A stretch of DNA of 64,000 nt, taken from contig CM064428.1 of the NCBI GenBank assembly GCA_032690845.1, positions 24,030,001 through 24,094,000 on the forward strand. The letters are read 5' to 3'. Of the stretch, positions 10,353 to 20,500 are shown piece by piece (position 1 is the first letter of the stretch; each line of letters begins with the position of its first letter). The stretch comes from Eleusine coracana subsp. coracana. Its lineage: Eukaryota; Streptophyta; Magnoliopsida; Poales; Poaceae. The position numbers and the translations under genes are program-made. The notes beneath the pieces were generated by a model. It did no database searches, had not been told where the DNA came from, and worked only from the letters and a program-made list of their open reading frames with translations.

Positions 10353-11460
10353 ATCGACGAGATAACTATAATATAAGAATACAAATAATGTAGTTATATG
10401 TAAAATGAATATAAAGTATTGATGAAACAATGTCTTTAATATCTAAGTCTGTTGGATTTCTGTTATTCATCTAAGGCCTATGTTTGCTTAGAGTACTGGT
10501 AGAAATAATCGATCATTCAACCAACAGACATAAAAAACAAACAAGGTTCATTAAAAGAATGATATGCACGATGATTTCGACAAACGACATGAGCCATAGA
10601 GCTAGACTGACCAACTTGGGTAATGGGAGTCAGACGGGCAACTAAGCAAAATAGCTGAACTCCTCCTAATACCACTTGTGTACTGCTAAACTCATTCGGC
10701 CAAACATGTACGAGTCAAAATCAACCGAGAAAAATTATTGACCAATATTGGCAAGGCAAAAAGATGAGTTCAAAAGAAACTTAAAACGATCATAGTAAGA
10801 TGAAGAACCTAGGGCCTTCAAATTGAATTGGTAGAATACAAAAATTATAAATGTAACTTAGCTTTGATATTTGACGAGTCGTAGACGAGCCCCCGAGCAT
10901 GTCACTGAACCATCAAGCCGATGAACGAGTCAACGAGTGACTTGTTGTCTCGAGTCGTTGGGTGATTGTGTCACCGAATGATTAGTCGAGTCGCCGAGTG
11001 AACGGTGGACGACGACATTGATCAGTGTTGTTGGTAACACGTTCCTCTCAGATATAGGACCGCTATCTTCCCTAGTGTTATCGCACAACTCGGCCAATGC
11101 AAGCCTGAGTCATCCGTCACGACAACTCGGACTCCTTCCTTGTGAGACCTGAGTCATCCGTCACGACAACTCGGACTCCTTCCTTGTGAGACGCATAAAC
11201 TTGGATTCGGCTTCCAGGTATAGCCACCGTACGTGATCCATACTCGCCGAGGATTTCGTCGCTTGATACTCGCCGACTTCTCGGGTGTCGATTGCAGCAA
11301 AATAATGCAACACAGCATCGCGCATGTAGCACTGCTGCTATACGTGTATGCCGCCTCGCCCGATGGAGTTGTAGCCTCCGCTTGATCGTTGTCGATGAAG
11401 ATCCAACTTTTCTCAAAAACTTGCCATCGAACTCGACAAGTCGATCTTCATGCCGCCCCT

Positions 11461-11475
11461 TCCTGGCGCGCCAAC
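11461..11475 (-). promoter_or_regulatory. Primer-binding-site-like sequence next to LTR 2
   Basis: Read on the minus strand, LTR 2 ends CGACA and is followed by GTTGGCGCGCCAGGAAGGGG. The same block follows LTR 3 (13605-13623) and, on the plus strand, the LTR at 57266. I could not assign the priming tRNA with certainty. Confidence 0.6.
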
Positions 11476-11908
11476 TGTCGATACTATTATCGGCAGTGGA
11501 TCATAGGGCTATCCATGATCCTTGTGTATCGGTAGAGGCATGCGCGAGACCGAGAGTCGATGGACACACAAGACGCAAGATTTAGACAGGTTCGGGCCTC
11601 CCGAAGGATAACAACCCTACGTCCTATGTTCTGTGGTGTATTATGCGGCATGATGCGGGTCTCAATGAGAGAACCCCTGCCCCTCCTTATATATCCGGGG
11701 GGCAGGGTTACATGGCAAGTCTCCTAGTCGGTTACAACAGGATTTCCGACTAGGATTCTATCTCTAACTTTCTATCTCTAGTATTGACTTATCGTGTACT
11801 CCAAGTAATAATCCAAGTAGTTATCTTCATGGGCTTTATCTTTATTAGACCCCGGCCCACTCGGCAATATATCCGAGTGGTGAAGTATCCCGGGATATAT
11901 ATCCGACA
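11476..11908 (-). repeat. LTR 2 of the Tat-related array
   Basis: It is 433 bp, TGTCGATACT ... ATCCGACA, with inverted TGTCG/CGACA ends. A TATATAAGG promoter-like box lies on the minus strand at 11685-11696. The adjoining GTAGCCCCCGAG (11909 onward) is the complement of a polypurine tract, showing that the element is transcribed on the minus strand. Confidence 0.85.
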
Positions 11909-13623
11909 GTAGCCCCCGAGAGATTTGCAAGTTAGTTGTTGATCTTTAGTTGATTGACTAATGCTTCGTCATGAATATGATTAACCTTTTTCATGTACAA
12001 CAACAAACTTGTAAAGATCTCCAAGAATCTTTAAAAAGGATTATGCGCCAAATAATATCCATATACAGGGAAAAAATCCACCTACTAGGTGTAGGTATAG
12101 CCCCCGACTCAGAAGGTATTTAGACCATAAAATATCTTGTGAGTCAAAAATAATAACACCGTATGTAAATCTGGATCTACCACTTTTCCCGACTGATTCG
12201 ATGAGGAGTTTCAGTATGGTAGCCCCCAAGATTGGTTCTACCACTCTCCCCAACAAAAGAAACCATTGGTACTAATAAATCCGAGTGATATTGATCAAGT
12301 ATAACAAGTATATCAGCCCCCGGGCGTGATTCCAAGTAAACAATATCAACTCTTGTTGGGCTCTCCAATATTGAGTAAAATCATGAACCATGATCATGAT
12401 AGCCCTTATGGAAATAATTCCGACCAAAATCATGAGTAGTTGATCATGGTCGAGTGACCCAATGACTCGGCGCTCCATGACCGAGTGATCCAATGACTCG
12501 GCGTTCCGTGACCGAGTGATCCAATGACTCGACGCTCCGTGGCCGAGTGATATCGATGAGATAACTGTAATATAAGAATACAAATAATGTAGTTATATGT
12601 AAAATGAATATAAAGTATTGATGAAACAATGCCTTTAAGTCTGTTGGATTTCTGTTATTCATCTAAGGCCTATATTTGCTTAGAGTACTGGCAGAAATAA
12701 TCGATCATTCAACCAACAGACATAAAAAACAATCATGGTTCATTAAAAGAACATTGTGCATGACGATTTCGACAAACGACATGAGCCATGGAGCTAGACT
12801 GACCAACTTGGATAATGGGAGTCAGACGGACAACTAAGCAAAACAGTTGAACTCCTCCTAATACCACTTGTGTACTGCTAAACTCATTTGGCCAAACATG
12901 TACGAGTCGAAATCAACCGAGAAAAATTATTGACCAATATTGTCAAGGCAAAAAGATGAGTTCAAAAGAAACTTAAAACGATCATAGTAAGATGAAGAAC
13001 CTACAGCATTCAAATCGAATTGGTAGAATACAAAAATTATAAATGTAACTTAGCTTTGATATTTGACGAGTCGTAGACGAGCCCCCGAGCATGTCACTAA
13101 ACCATCAAGTCGATGAACGAGTCAACGAGTGACTTGTTGTCTCGAGTCGTTGGGTGATTGTGTCACCGAATGATTAGTCAAGTCGCCGAGTGAACGGTGG
13201 ACGACGACATTGATCAGTGTTGTTGGTAACACGTTCCTCTCAGATATAGGGCCGCTATCTTCCCTAGTGTTATCGCACAACTCGGCCAATGCAAGCCCGA
13301 GTCATCCGTCATGACAACTCGGACTCCTTCCTTGTGAGACGCGTAAACTTGGATTCGGCTTCCAAGTATAGCCACCATACGTGATCCAGACTCGCCGAGG
13401 ATTTCGTCGCTTGATACTCGCCGACTCCTCGGGTGTCGATTGCAGCAAAACAACGCAACACAGTGTCGTGCATGCAGCACTGCTGCTATACGCGTATGCC
13501 GCCTCGCCCGATGGAGTTGTTGCCTCCGCTTGATCGTTGTCGATGATGATCCAACTTTTCTCAAAAACTTGCCATCGAACTCGACAAGTCGATCTTTGCG
13601 CCGCCCCTTCCTGGCGCGCCAAC
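11909..13623 (-). other. Non-coding internal region of the Tat-related element
   Basis: About 1.7 kb without gag, protease, RT or integrase motifs. It contains several AGCCCCC(A/G) blocks (12099, 12220, 12315, 13079), the 31-bp repeats at 12445-12551, and a minus-strand frame of about 100 residues (near 13560-13250) with no known domain. It is nearly identical to 9897-11475. Confidence 0.75.
12445..12551. repeat. 31-bp tandem repeat, second copy of the array
   Basis: Same units as at 10246-10352, with scattered point changes such as GGCGTTC and GACGCTC in place of GGCGCTC. Confidence 0.85.
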
Positions 13624-14063
13624 TGCCGATACTAATATCGGCAGTGGATCATAGGACCACCCATGATCCTTGTGTATCGGTAGAGGCATGCGCGAGACCG
13701 AGAATCGATGGACACACAAGACGCAAGGTTTAGACAGGTTCGGGCCTCCCGAAGGATAACAACCCTACGTCCTATTTGGTGTTATTGTATTGCTAAGGTT
13801 GACACTGGAATTAGGGTTCCAATATGAGTCTCCTCCTCGACGAAGGCCCCCTGTCCTCCTTATATATCCAAAGGGCAGGGGTTTACAAGGTAACATCCGA
13901 GTCGGTTACAATAGATTCTATCTAACTAACATATCTGTAAACCTAACTTGCGGCTTACGCAAACAAATATCTACATAAATATCTCTAAGCCGAATATATC
14001 TAAAACTAAACCCCTGGCCCACTCGGCCATATGGTTAGGTATCCCGGGTACATATATCCCACA
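13624..14063 (-). repeat. LTR 3, chimeric relative to LTR 2
   Basis: It is 440 bp, TGCCGATACT ... ATATCCCACA. The first approximately 150 bp (to GTCCTA near 13774) match LTR 2 closely. The rest, including the promoter part and CAAAGGGCAGGGG, is only distantly similar. The TATA-like TATATATCC lies at about 13860-13868. It serves as 3' LTR of the coding element to its right and as 5' LTR of the non-coding element to its left. Confidence 0.8.
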
Positions 14064-15033
14064 GTAGCCCCCAAGCACTTTCCATCTTGAATCATCGCCT
14101 TGAATTTCCTCGACATCTTATGAAATTTAGGAAGTGCTTTACATATTGGCTCTGATAAATCTTCTATTTAAACTCCTGAGAAAAAAGGCATGGCCTATAA
14201 GTATAGCCCCCAACTCAAGATGTTTGTTGAATTTATACCGAAACAACGTCTGAGTTAATAACAGCTCAAACATGATCCTTAAAAATGATATCCAAGGCTT
14301 TCGCTTTATCCAATTAAACCAAAACTCATTAATAATTGAATTTTCCTGATCGCCGAGTGATGCATCACCAAATTAATATTTATATCCATAAAAATGCATA
14401 TAACCCAATTGATATGCTACGAACGTCAACTGCCGTAGCCCCCAAGATTGGTGATGTATCACTAGTATTCATACAAAAGACAGCCCCCAAGATTGGTGCT
14501 GAAAAAATTACTATATCATAAATAATCAAAAGATACAATCTCCCAAGACTAAACTGCATTAGTCCAAGTGATTTATCAATCATTATTCAATCCACAGCAC
14601 TCAATGTTAGCACTTGAGAAGAACATCTAAAACATAATAAATCTACGTACCGGTGTAATGTAACTATGCTGATCCAAGTAGCGGCCCAATAGGTCATCAG
14701 ACGCGTATAAAAGGTGCCCGCAAACAGTCACAATCCTTCACCTTCGTATCGCCGCCTGAGTCTGCCCTTCTCAAAACCTAGATCCAAAGCTTTCACTTCA
14801 CCGCCGCCACCATTCTGCACACGTAAACCCTAGGTTTGGAACTTCTATTTGTCCGCCACCACCATTCCACGCCCCTACTCCAGAGGTCACAGGCCTCCAT
14901 TTTGTCGCAGCCACCGTTCCACTGTTCCGCTGCCACCTTTTCACTGTTCCGCCACCATTTCGCACGCTCAAGCTCAAAGATAGAGTTCTGAACCCTGATC
15001 TCCATCCCCCAAAAGCTTCCCGCATCGGTTTCG
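14064..15033. other. 3' non-coding region of the coding Tat-type element and upstream region of its antisense ORF
   Basis: It begins with the complement of a polypurine tract (GTAGCCCCCAAG) and holds three further AGCCCCCAA blocks (14204, 14437, 14481). From about 14700 the sequence becomes C-rich on the plus strand (TATAAAAGG at about 14706, then many CCGCCACC words), resembling a promoter and 5' leader for the plus-strand ORF that starts at 15034. The promoter role is inferred. Confidence 0.5.
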
Positions 15034-17324
15034 ATGGCCCCAAAGCGCACCCGCCAAAGCACGAGGGCTCAATCTGAAAAAGGGACCTCTCCTAGAAAGG
15101 GTGAAAGCTAAGAATCGATTTTTGATATTCCTGCTGGCATTAAGGAGTTCCCAGCATCAACCATGGACTCAAAAAAAATCAACAGATTGGTGATAGATGG
15201 CGTGCTACAAGATCAACAGACGGGTGGGTGGATTGAAGCCATAGGTCAGAAATTTCCTCAGCCTCCCGTCGACCAACTTACAGTTTTTGCCTCCTTTTTC
15301 TATTGCGGATTTGGCCTTCCGTGCTACGACTTCTTTAGAGGTCTTCTATTTTTCTATGGCATTAATCTGGTCAATCTGAACCCAAATTCCATTCTACACA
15401 TCGCTATTTTTATTCATTTTTGTGAAGTATTTTTGGGTATCCCTCCTTATTTCGACACCGTCAAAGAACTGTTTGTGTTGAAATCAAACAGCAGTAATGT
15501 AATAGGGGGTGCTGGATTCCAATTGAGGAATAAATCCAAGTACATCGATGTACCACTCCCATCAACCAATAAAGGGTGGCATGCAGATTGGTTTCATCAT
15601 GGCAACCATGCCTCCCTTTGTCAAAAACGACAGCAGAAGCCCCCAAGCCATGCCCCGAGTGGTCCACGAAGGCACATCCAAGCAAGAAAGCACAGGTTGA
15701 TGAGATTTTGAAACATGTGGATTATCTGAAGTCAAAAGGCTATACCGGCGTTCACGTTGCCGCCAACTTCATATATCGCCGTGTGCAGCCCATAAAGAAG
15801 CGCCACGTTCCTGGATGGAAATTCCAACTAGGGTCAGGCCCTACTATGGAAGTACCAGAAGTACTATCAGAAAGGGAACTGACTTTGCGACTGGAAAGCA
15901 TATTTTCATCGCTTCTAGATTGGACTCCAGGGAGCGCAACATCTGGCCATCATTCAAAAACTGGAAGAAGTGCTGTAAGTTAGCCACTGATCCTGTTTAG
16001 AAAATCAACACTGCTTTCCTTATTTGTCAATAACAAATGATGCCTCGCATATGTCGCAGAACCTTGATGTATATGTATCCAACCCTCCACTGCCACCAAT
16101 GCCACAAAAGAAATCCCCCACTCAGCCATCATCCAAACGTCGTAAAGCTCACATTGAAGACTCCGATGAAGAAGAGTCGCTGGCTGACAGAATAGCTAGA
16201 CTGCAAGGGGAAGCAAAGAAGAAGTCTGTTGAGAAAACCACCACTCGGTGGCCAGTGAATACGAACACAAACATAATCCTTGGCATACTATTTCTAGATC
16301 TTAAATATTTTGAACTCTTCCACTCAGAAATGTCACGGGTGCTGGAACTAAAGCACAATCAAGAGTCTCAGTCGGCTGCTCGAATTGCAAAACTGCAAAG
16401 CCGTATCAAAGAGTTGGAGTCAGTGACACAATCTGTGGAAACATTGAAGTCCGAGAATAAAAGTCTAAAGAAACAACTCCAGGACTCGGCAAATATCGGG
16501 AAAATTTTTGAAAAGCTGAAGGATGATTTTAAAACAATGCAAGAATCTCAATCGCTAGGGAGCAAAAGAACCGAAGGTAATTATTGTTATACCTATGTGC
16601 TCAAAAATAAGTACATGTATGTAATCGAAAATATTTATGACTGACAGATGCCAAGGGAACAATAAAAAACCAAAGGGATAGGAACACAACACTAGAGGCT
16701 GAACTATCCAAGGCCAAAAAGATTTTTAAGAAAGCTGTGGATGAACTAAACCAATTCCAAAAAGCGTACAAAGAAGTTGAAAAACTTAAAGAAGAATAAA
16801 AGGAAAAGGTTATCACCCTTGAAGCTGAAAAGACAGAAGCTGAGAAACGACTAAAAGGTAAATAGTCATTTAATTATCGTCATACCAAAGTCATTGTCCC
16901 AGATAATTGTAAATATTGTACTCTTGTAGGATCAAAGAGGTCCTATGAGCTTTTGCAAAAGAAATTCATAGAAGGTGACAAAAACCTCCGATGGTCTCTT
17001 GCAGCTCTCCAGAAAGATGAAGAGGTAGTCGCCCAACATATACTTCTAGAAGAAAAACCACCCAGGTGTCGAGATTTATTGACAAGGCTACAAGAGGCAC
17101 CTGGCCGAGTGAAAGAACACGCTCGACGTGTTGCAGAACTGGCTGGGGCACAGGTCTTAGCTATAGCAAAGTCTCACATCCCTGACATAAATTTGGATGT
17201 AGTAGCCGAGGGTTTCCACGAAGATTTCACTGATGAACAATGTGAAACCCTTGTAACTGAAGCGCAAAAAACAGCGCACATTCTAGCTGACCAAATAGAA
17301 CTAGATCCATTACCAAAAATGTAA
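15034..17324 (+). pseudogene. Spliced antisense ORF with PF04195-type domain, disrupted
   Basis: The ATG at 15034 (MAPKRTRQ) opens a frame, interrupted by TAA near 15110, that leads into the conserved domain at about 15280-15480, with key stretches GFGLPCYDFFRGLLFFYGI and NPNSILHIAIFIHFCE. Later parts (YRRVQPIKKR, about 15774) need a frameshift near 15600. Introns with canonical ends are visible at 15975-16059, 16577-16647 and 16858-16929. After the first intron the product is charged and strongly coiled-coil (about 16330-17110), and ends at 17324 with DPLPKM. A second stop, TAA near 16797, lies in exon 3. The function of this ORF in the retroelement life cycle is unknown; it is transcribed, if at all, opposite to gag-pol. 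Confidence 0.7.
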
Positions 17325-17805
17325 GGTATTGTAAAATTTAAGAGACCATGTTACATTTCTGTTGTGGTAATGTAACATCTGTGCAATAGACTATGAAAGT
17401 CTAGATTCGTCACCAGGATTGTAACAAATGCTTGGGTCGCGCTGCTTCGTATATGTATTGTATGAACTCGTGTTAAACACTCAGAACCAATACATAACTC
17501 TCGTCAACCCTCTAAACAACGCTCCCAATAACCGATATGAACCATGGAGACTAAGCACTCACTCGGTCAGACATATGCGAACTGGGAGAATTGTCTTGGT
17601 CCCCAACAGACGACAAGAACCCTAGGGACTAAGTAACCCGCTTGGCCAACATGCACGAGTTGAGGTGGTACCAAGTGTCCAAATTTAAATCATGACTTAA
17701 ACAACAACAACAATGATCCATAAAAATTCGAAAATTGCCAAACCAGTCGTCATGACCATAATTTATACAAAGTCAAATAAAGGTAATTACAAAAAACTAT
17801 AAATA
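17325..17805. other. Spacer between antisense ORF and pol
   Basis: AT-rich, with no reading frame of note. It separates two convergent genes, the antisense ORF on plus and integrase on minus, so it should hold both 3' ends. No clear polyadenylation signal stands out. Confidence 0.5.
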
Positions 17806-19369
17806 CTAAGCATAGAAACGACGTAGTTGTGATATGTTCCAGGAACTTTGAAGGTCTGACCCATCCTTGCGCATCAAACGGTACGCACCCGGCCGAGTGA
17901 TTTCCTTTACAATAAAGGGTCCTTCCCATAGGGCCGAGAGTTTGTGCTTGCCTACCGTGGACTGGACCTGCCTCAAGACCAAGTCTCCGACTGAAAAGCC
18001 TCGCACTCTGACGTTTTTGTCGTGATAACGCTGCAAGCTTTGTTGGTACTTTGCCGATCGTAGTAACGTGGCATCACGCTTCTCCTCTAGTAGCAACAAG
18101 TCGTCACATCTGTGGTCATTGGAAGTTTCTTCTTCATACGAAGCCACGTGAGGGGAGGTGAACGAAATCTCAGTTGGTAACATAGCGTCCGACCCGTAAA
18201 CCAAGGAGAAAGGAGAATGCCCTGTAGCGCGGCTTACATTAGTTCGAAGCCCCCATAGTACTGCTGGCAGTTCCTGAACCCAACATCGAGCATATTTTTC
18301 CAGCCGGTCAAATATACGTGGCTTAATTCCAGATAGCAAGAGGCCATTTGCACGTTCAACTTGGCCGTTGCTCTGCGGGTGGGCAGCCGAGGCGTAGCCA
18401 ATCTAAAAACCCACTCGGCTCGCAAATTCTTTGAACTCCTCCGCTGTAAACTGAGTGTCGTTATCAGTGATGACCTTATGGGGTGCACCGAACCGAGTGA
18501 CTATTTCAGTTATGAATTCGACGGCCTTCTTTGCTGAAATCTTTCAGACTGGCTTTGCCTCGATCCACTTAGAGAACTTGTCTACTACCACGAAAAGGTG
18601 AGTGAAACCCCACTGAGCCTTCATGAAAGGCCCGACAATATCTAGACCCCATACTGAAAATGGCCATGTTATTGGGATATTTTGAAGCTCTGTGGCAGGC
18701 ACGTGCATCTGGCGGGCAAAGAACTGGCAACCCTCACACTTTCGGACAATTTCCCTGACATCGGCACCACCAGTCGGCCAATAGAAACCTTGTCTCATTG
18801 CTTTGGATGCAATTGTGGATGGGCCTGCGTGGTTCCCGCAAATGCCAGCATGGATGTCCCCTAACACGACTCTTCCTTCGTCTTGAGACAAGCACTTCAT
18901 CAGCATCCCATGTGGGCTTTGTTTGTACAGACCATGGTCAACAATACAATACGACCGAGACTTGCGAATAATCCTCAGGGCTTCGTCTTTATCAGTCGGT
19001 AGTGTACCACCATCCAGGTACTCGATGAGAGGAGTTCGCCAATCTACTGTAATGACAGCGACATGTGGTGTTGGTCCCGCCTTCGGTGCCGACTGCTCAA
19101 TAGTTTGCCGGGTTAGTACAGATGGTTTACAGAGATCATCAAGGAATACTCCGTTAGGTATTTTAGACCTACTAGACCCATGTTTGGCTAGTTCGTCCGC
19201 CTCTTCGTTATACTTACGAAGGACGTGTTTATACTCAATACCATCAAACTTGTCTTCTAGCTTTCGAACTTCAGTGCGGTAGGCTGTCATGCTTTCGTGG
19301 GAACAACACCACTCCTTTGTTACTTGATTAATCACCAGCGTCGAGTCACCAGAGACGCTCCTTACAACA
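17806..19369 (-). pseudogene. Ty3/gypsy pol fragment: RNase H C-terminus and integrase, disrupted
   Basis: From 19369 downward the frame opens with the end of an RNase H domain (GDSTLVINQVTKEW ... YNEEADELAKHGS), then the integrase zinc-binding region (His pair in the HAGICGNH segment, Cys pair CEGC), the catalytic core (LDIVGPF; TDNDTQF; HPQSNGQVER) and the C-terminal part (VGDLVLRQV ... WNISQLRRFYA, end 17806). The catalytic D, D and E positions are all visible. Two in-frame stops break it: TGA near 18547 (after EAKPV) and TAG near 18402 (after RVGF). Integrase normally inserts the cDNA copy into host DNA. The upstream polyprotein is absent. Confidence 0.85.
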
Positions 19370-20275
19370 TTGGAGAGCCCTGCAAGAATTGATATTGTTT
19401 ACTTGGAATCATGCCCAGGGGCTGATATACTTGTTATACTTGATCAATATCACTCGGATTTATTAGTACCAATGGTTTCTTTTGTTGGGGAGAGTGGTAG
19501 AACCAATCTTGGGGGCTACCGTACTGAAACTCCTCATCGAATCAGTCGGGGAAAGTGGTAGATCCAGATTTACATACGGTGTTATTATTTTTGACTCACA
19601 AGATATTTTATGGTCTAAATACCTTCTGAGTCGAGGGCTATACCTACACCTAGTAGGTGGATTTTTTCCCTGCATATGGATATTATTTGGCGCATAATCC
19701 TTTTTAAAGATTCTTGGAGACCTTTACAAGTTTGTTGTTGTACATGAAAAAGGTTAATCATATTCATGGCGAAGCATTAGTCAATCAACTGAAGATCAAC
19801 AACTAACTTGCAAATCTCTCGGGGGCTACTGTGGGATATATATACCCGAGATACTTCACCACTCGGACATATTGCCGAGTGGGCCGGGGTCCAATAAAGA
19901 TAAAGCTCATGAATATAACTACTTGGATTATTAATTGGAGTACACGACAAGTCAATACTAGAGATAGAAAGTTAGAGATAGAATCCTAGTCGAAAATCAT
20001 CTTGTAACCAACTAGGAGACTTGCCATGTAACCCTACCCCCCCCCCCCCCCCCCGGATATATAAGGAGGGGCAGGGGCTCTCTCATTGATACCCGCATCA
20101 TGCCACATAATACACCACAGAACACAGGACGTAGGGTTGTTATCCTTCGGGAGGCCCGAACCTGTCTAAACCTTGCGTCTTGTGTGTCCATCGACTCTCG
20201 GTCTCGCGCATGCCTCTACCGATACACAAGAATCATAGGTAGCCCTATGATCCACTGCCAATAATAGTATCGACA
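19370..20275 (+). mobile_element. Inverted fragment of the non-coding Tat-related element with LTR
   Basis: This 0.9-kb block is the reverse complement of about 11476-12372: internal region (19370-19829), polypurine tract CTCGGGGGCTAC, then an LTR (19830-20275, TGTGGGATATAT ... TATCGACA). It therefore lies opposite to the array at 9588-14063. The left edge cuts into the RNase H sequence and the right edge into a gypsy integrase gene (20276), with no clean 5-bp duplication. Confidence 0.8.
20034..20064 (+). promoter_or_regulatory. TATA box preceded by a long C-run in the LTR
   Basis: An uninterrupted run of about 18 C lies 3 bases upstream of TATATAAGGAGGGGCAGGGG. The homologous place varies among copies in this window: about 12 in LTR 1 (9780), about 6 in LTR 2, 6 at 56948 and about 13 at 61168. 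Confidence 0.6.
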
Positions 20276-20500
20276 CATGTCATCTACCAGTCAAGCTAGA
20301 ACATAGAGCACATTGGACCATCCGGAAATGGAACATGGACTTTAGGGAGACCGGGAGACATATAAAAATGCAGCTGTCTGAGTTAGAGGAATGAAGAGAG
20401 AAGACTTATCATAGTGCCAAGATCTACAAAGATAGAACCAAAAGATGGCACGACTGAAGGATCAAGCCTAAGGAGTTCAAGCCAGGCGACAACGTGTTAC
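20276..20500 (+). pseudogene. Ty3/gypsy integrase C-terminal fragment, first part
   Basis: A plus-strand frame starts within the CHLPV(K)LEHRAHW motif typical of non-chromovirus gypsy integrases and continues through RTKRWHD and FKPGDN to 20500, where a CACTA element interrupts it. Two TGA codons lie in frame (after SELEE and after RWHD). It continues at 24829. The 5' side is lost at the junction with the inverted LTR. Confidence 0.7.
20498..20500. repeat. 3-bp target duplication of CACTA element (left, TAC)
   Basis: TAC here corresponds to TGC at 24829-24831. The uninterrupted integrase reading favours TGC as the original triplet, so one copy carries a point change. Confidence 0.6.

Larger units (their letters stand above)
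9588..14063 (-). mobile_element. Tandem array of two non-autonomous Tat-related LTR elements sharing LTRs
   Basis: Three LTRs in the same orientation (9588-9896, 11476-11908, 13624-14063) alternate with two nearly identical non-coding internal regions (9897-11475 and 11909-13623). On the minus strand each complete unit has the order LTR, GTTGGCGCGCCAGGAAGG primer-site-like sequence, about 1.7 kb without gag or pol, CTCGGGGGCTAC polypurine tract, LTR. No long frame with gypsy motifs exists inside. Such LTR-internal-LTR-internal-LTR arrays are generally explained by unequal recombination. The coding partner follows on the right (14064-19369). Confidence 0.82.
14064..19369 (-). mobile_element. 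Truncated coding Tat-lineage Ty3/gypsy element
   Basis: On the minus strand the order is RNase H and integrase (19369-17806), spacer, a plus-strand (antisense) ORF (15034-17324), polypurine tract, and LTR 3. The antisense ORF between pol and the 3' LTR, carrying the 'putative gypsy type transposon' domain (PF04195), is known from Tat-lineage gypsy elements of grasses. Gag, protease, RT and the 5' LTR are missing, because the sequence breaks off at 19369 into an inverted copy of the non-coding element. Confidence 0.75.
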
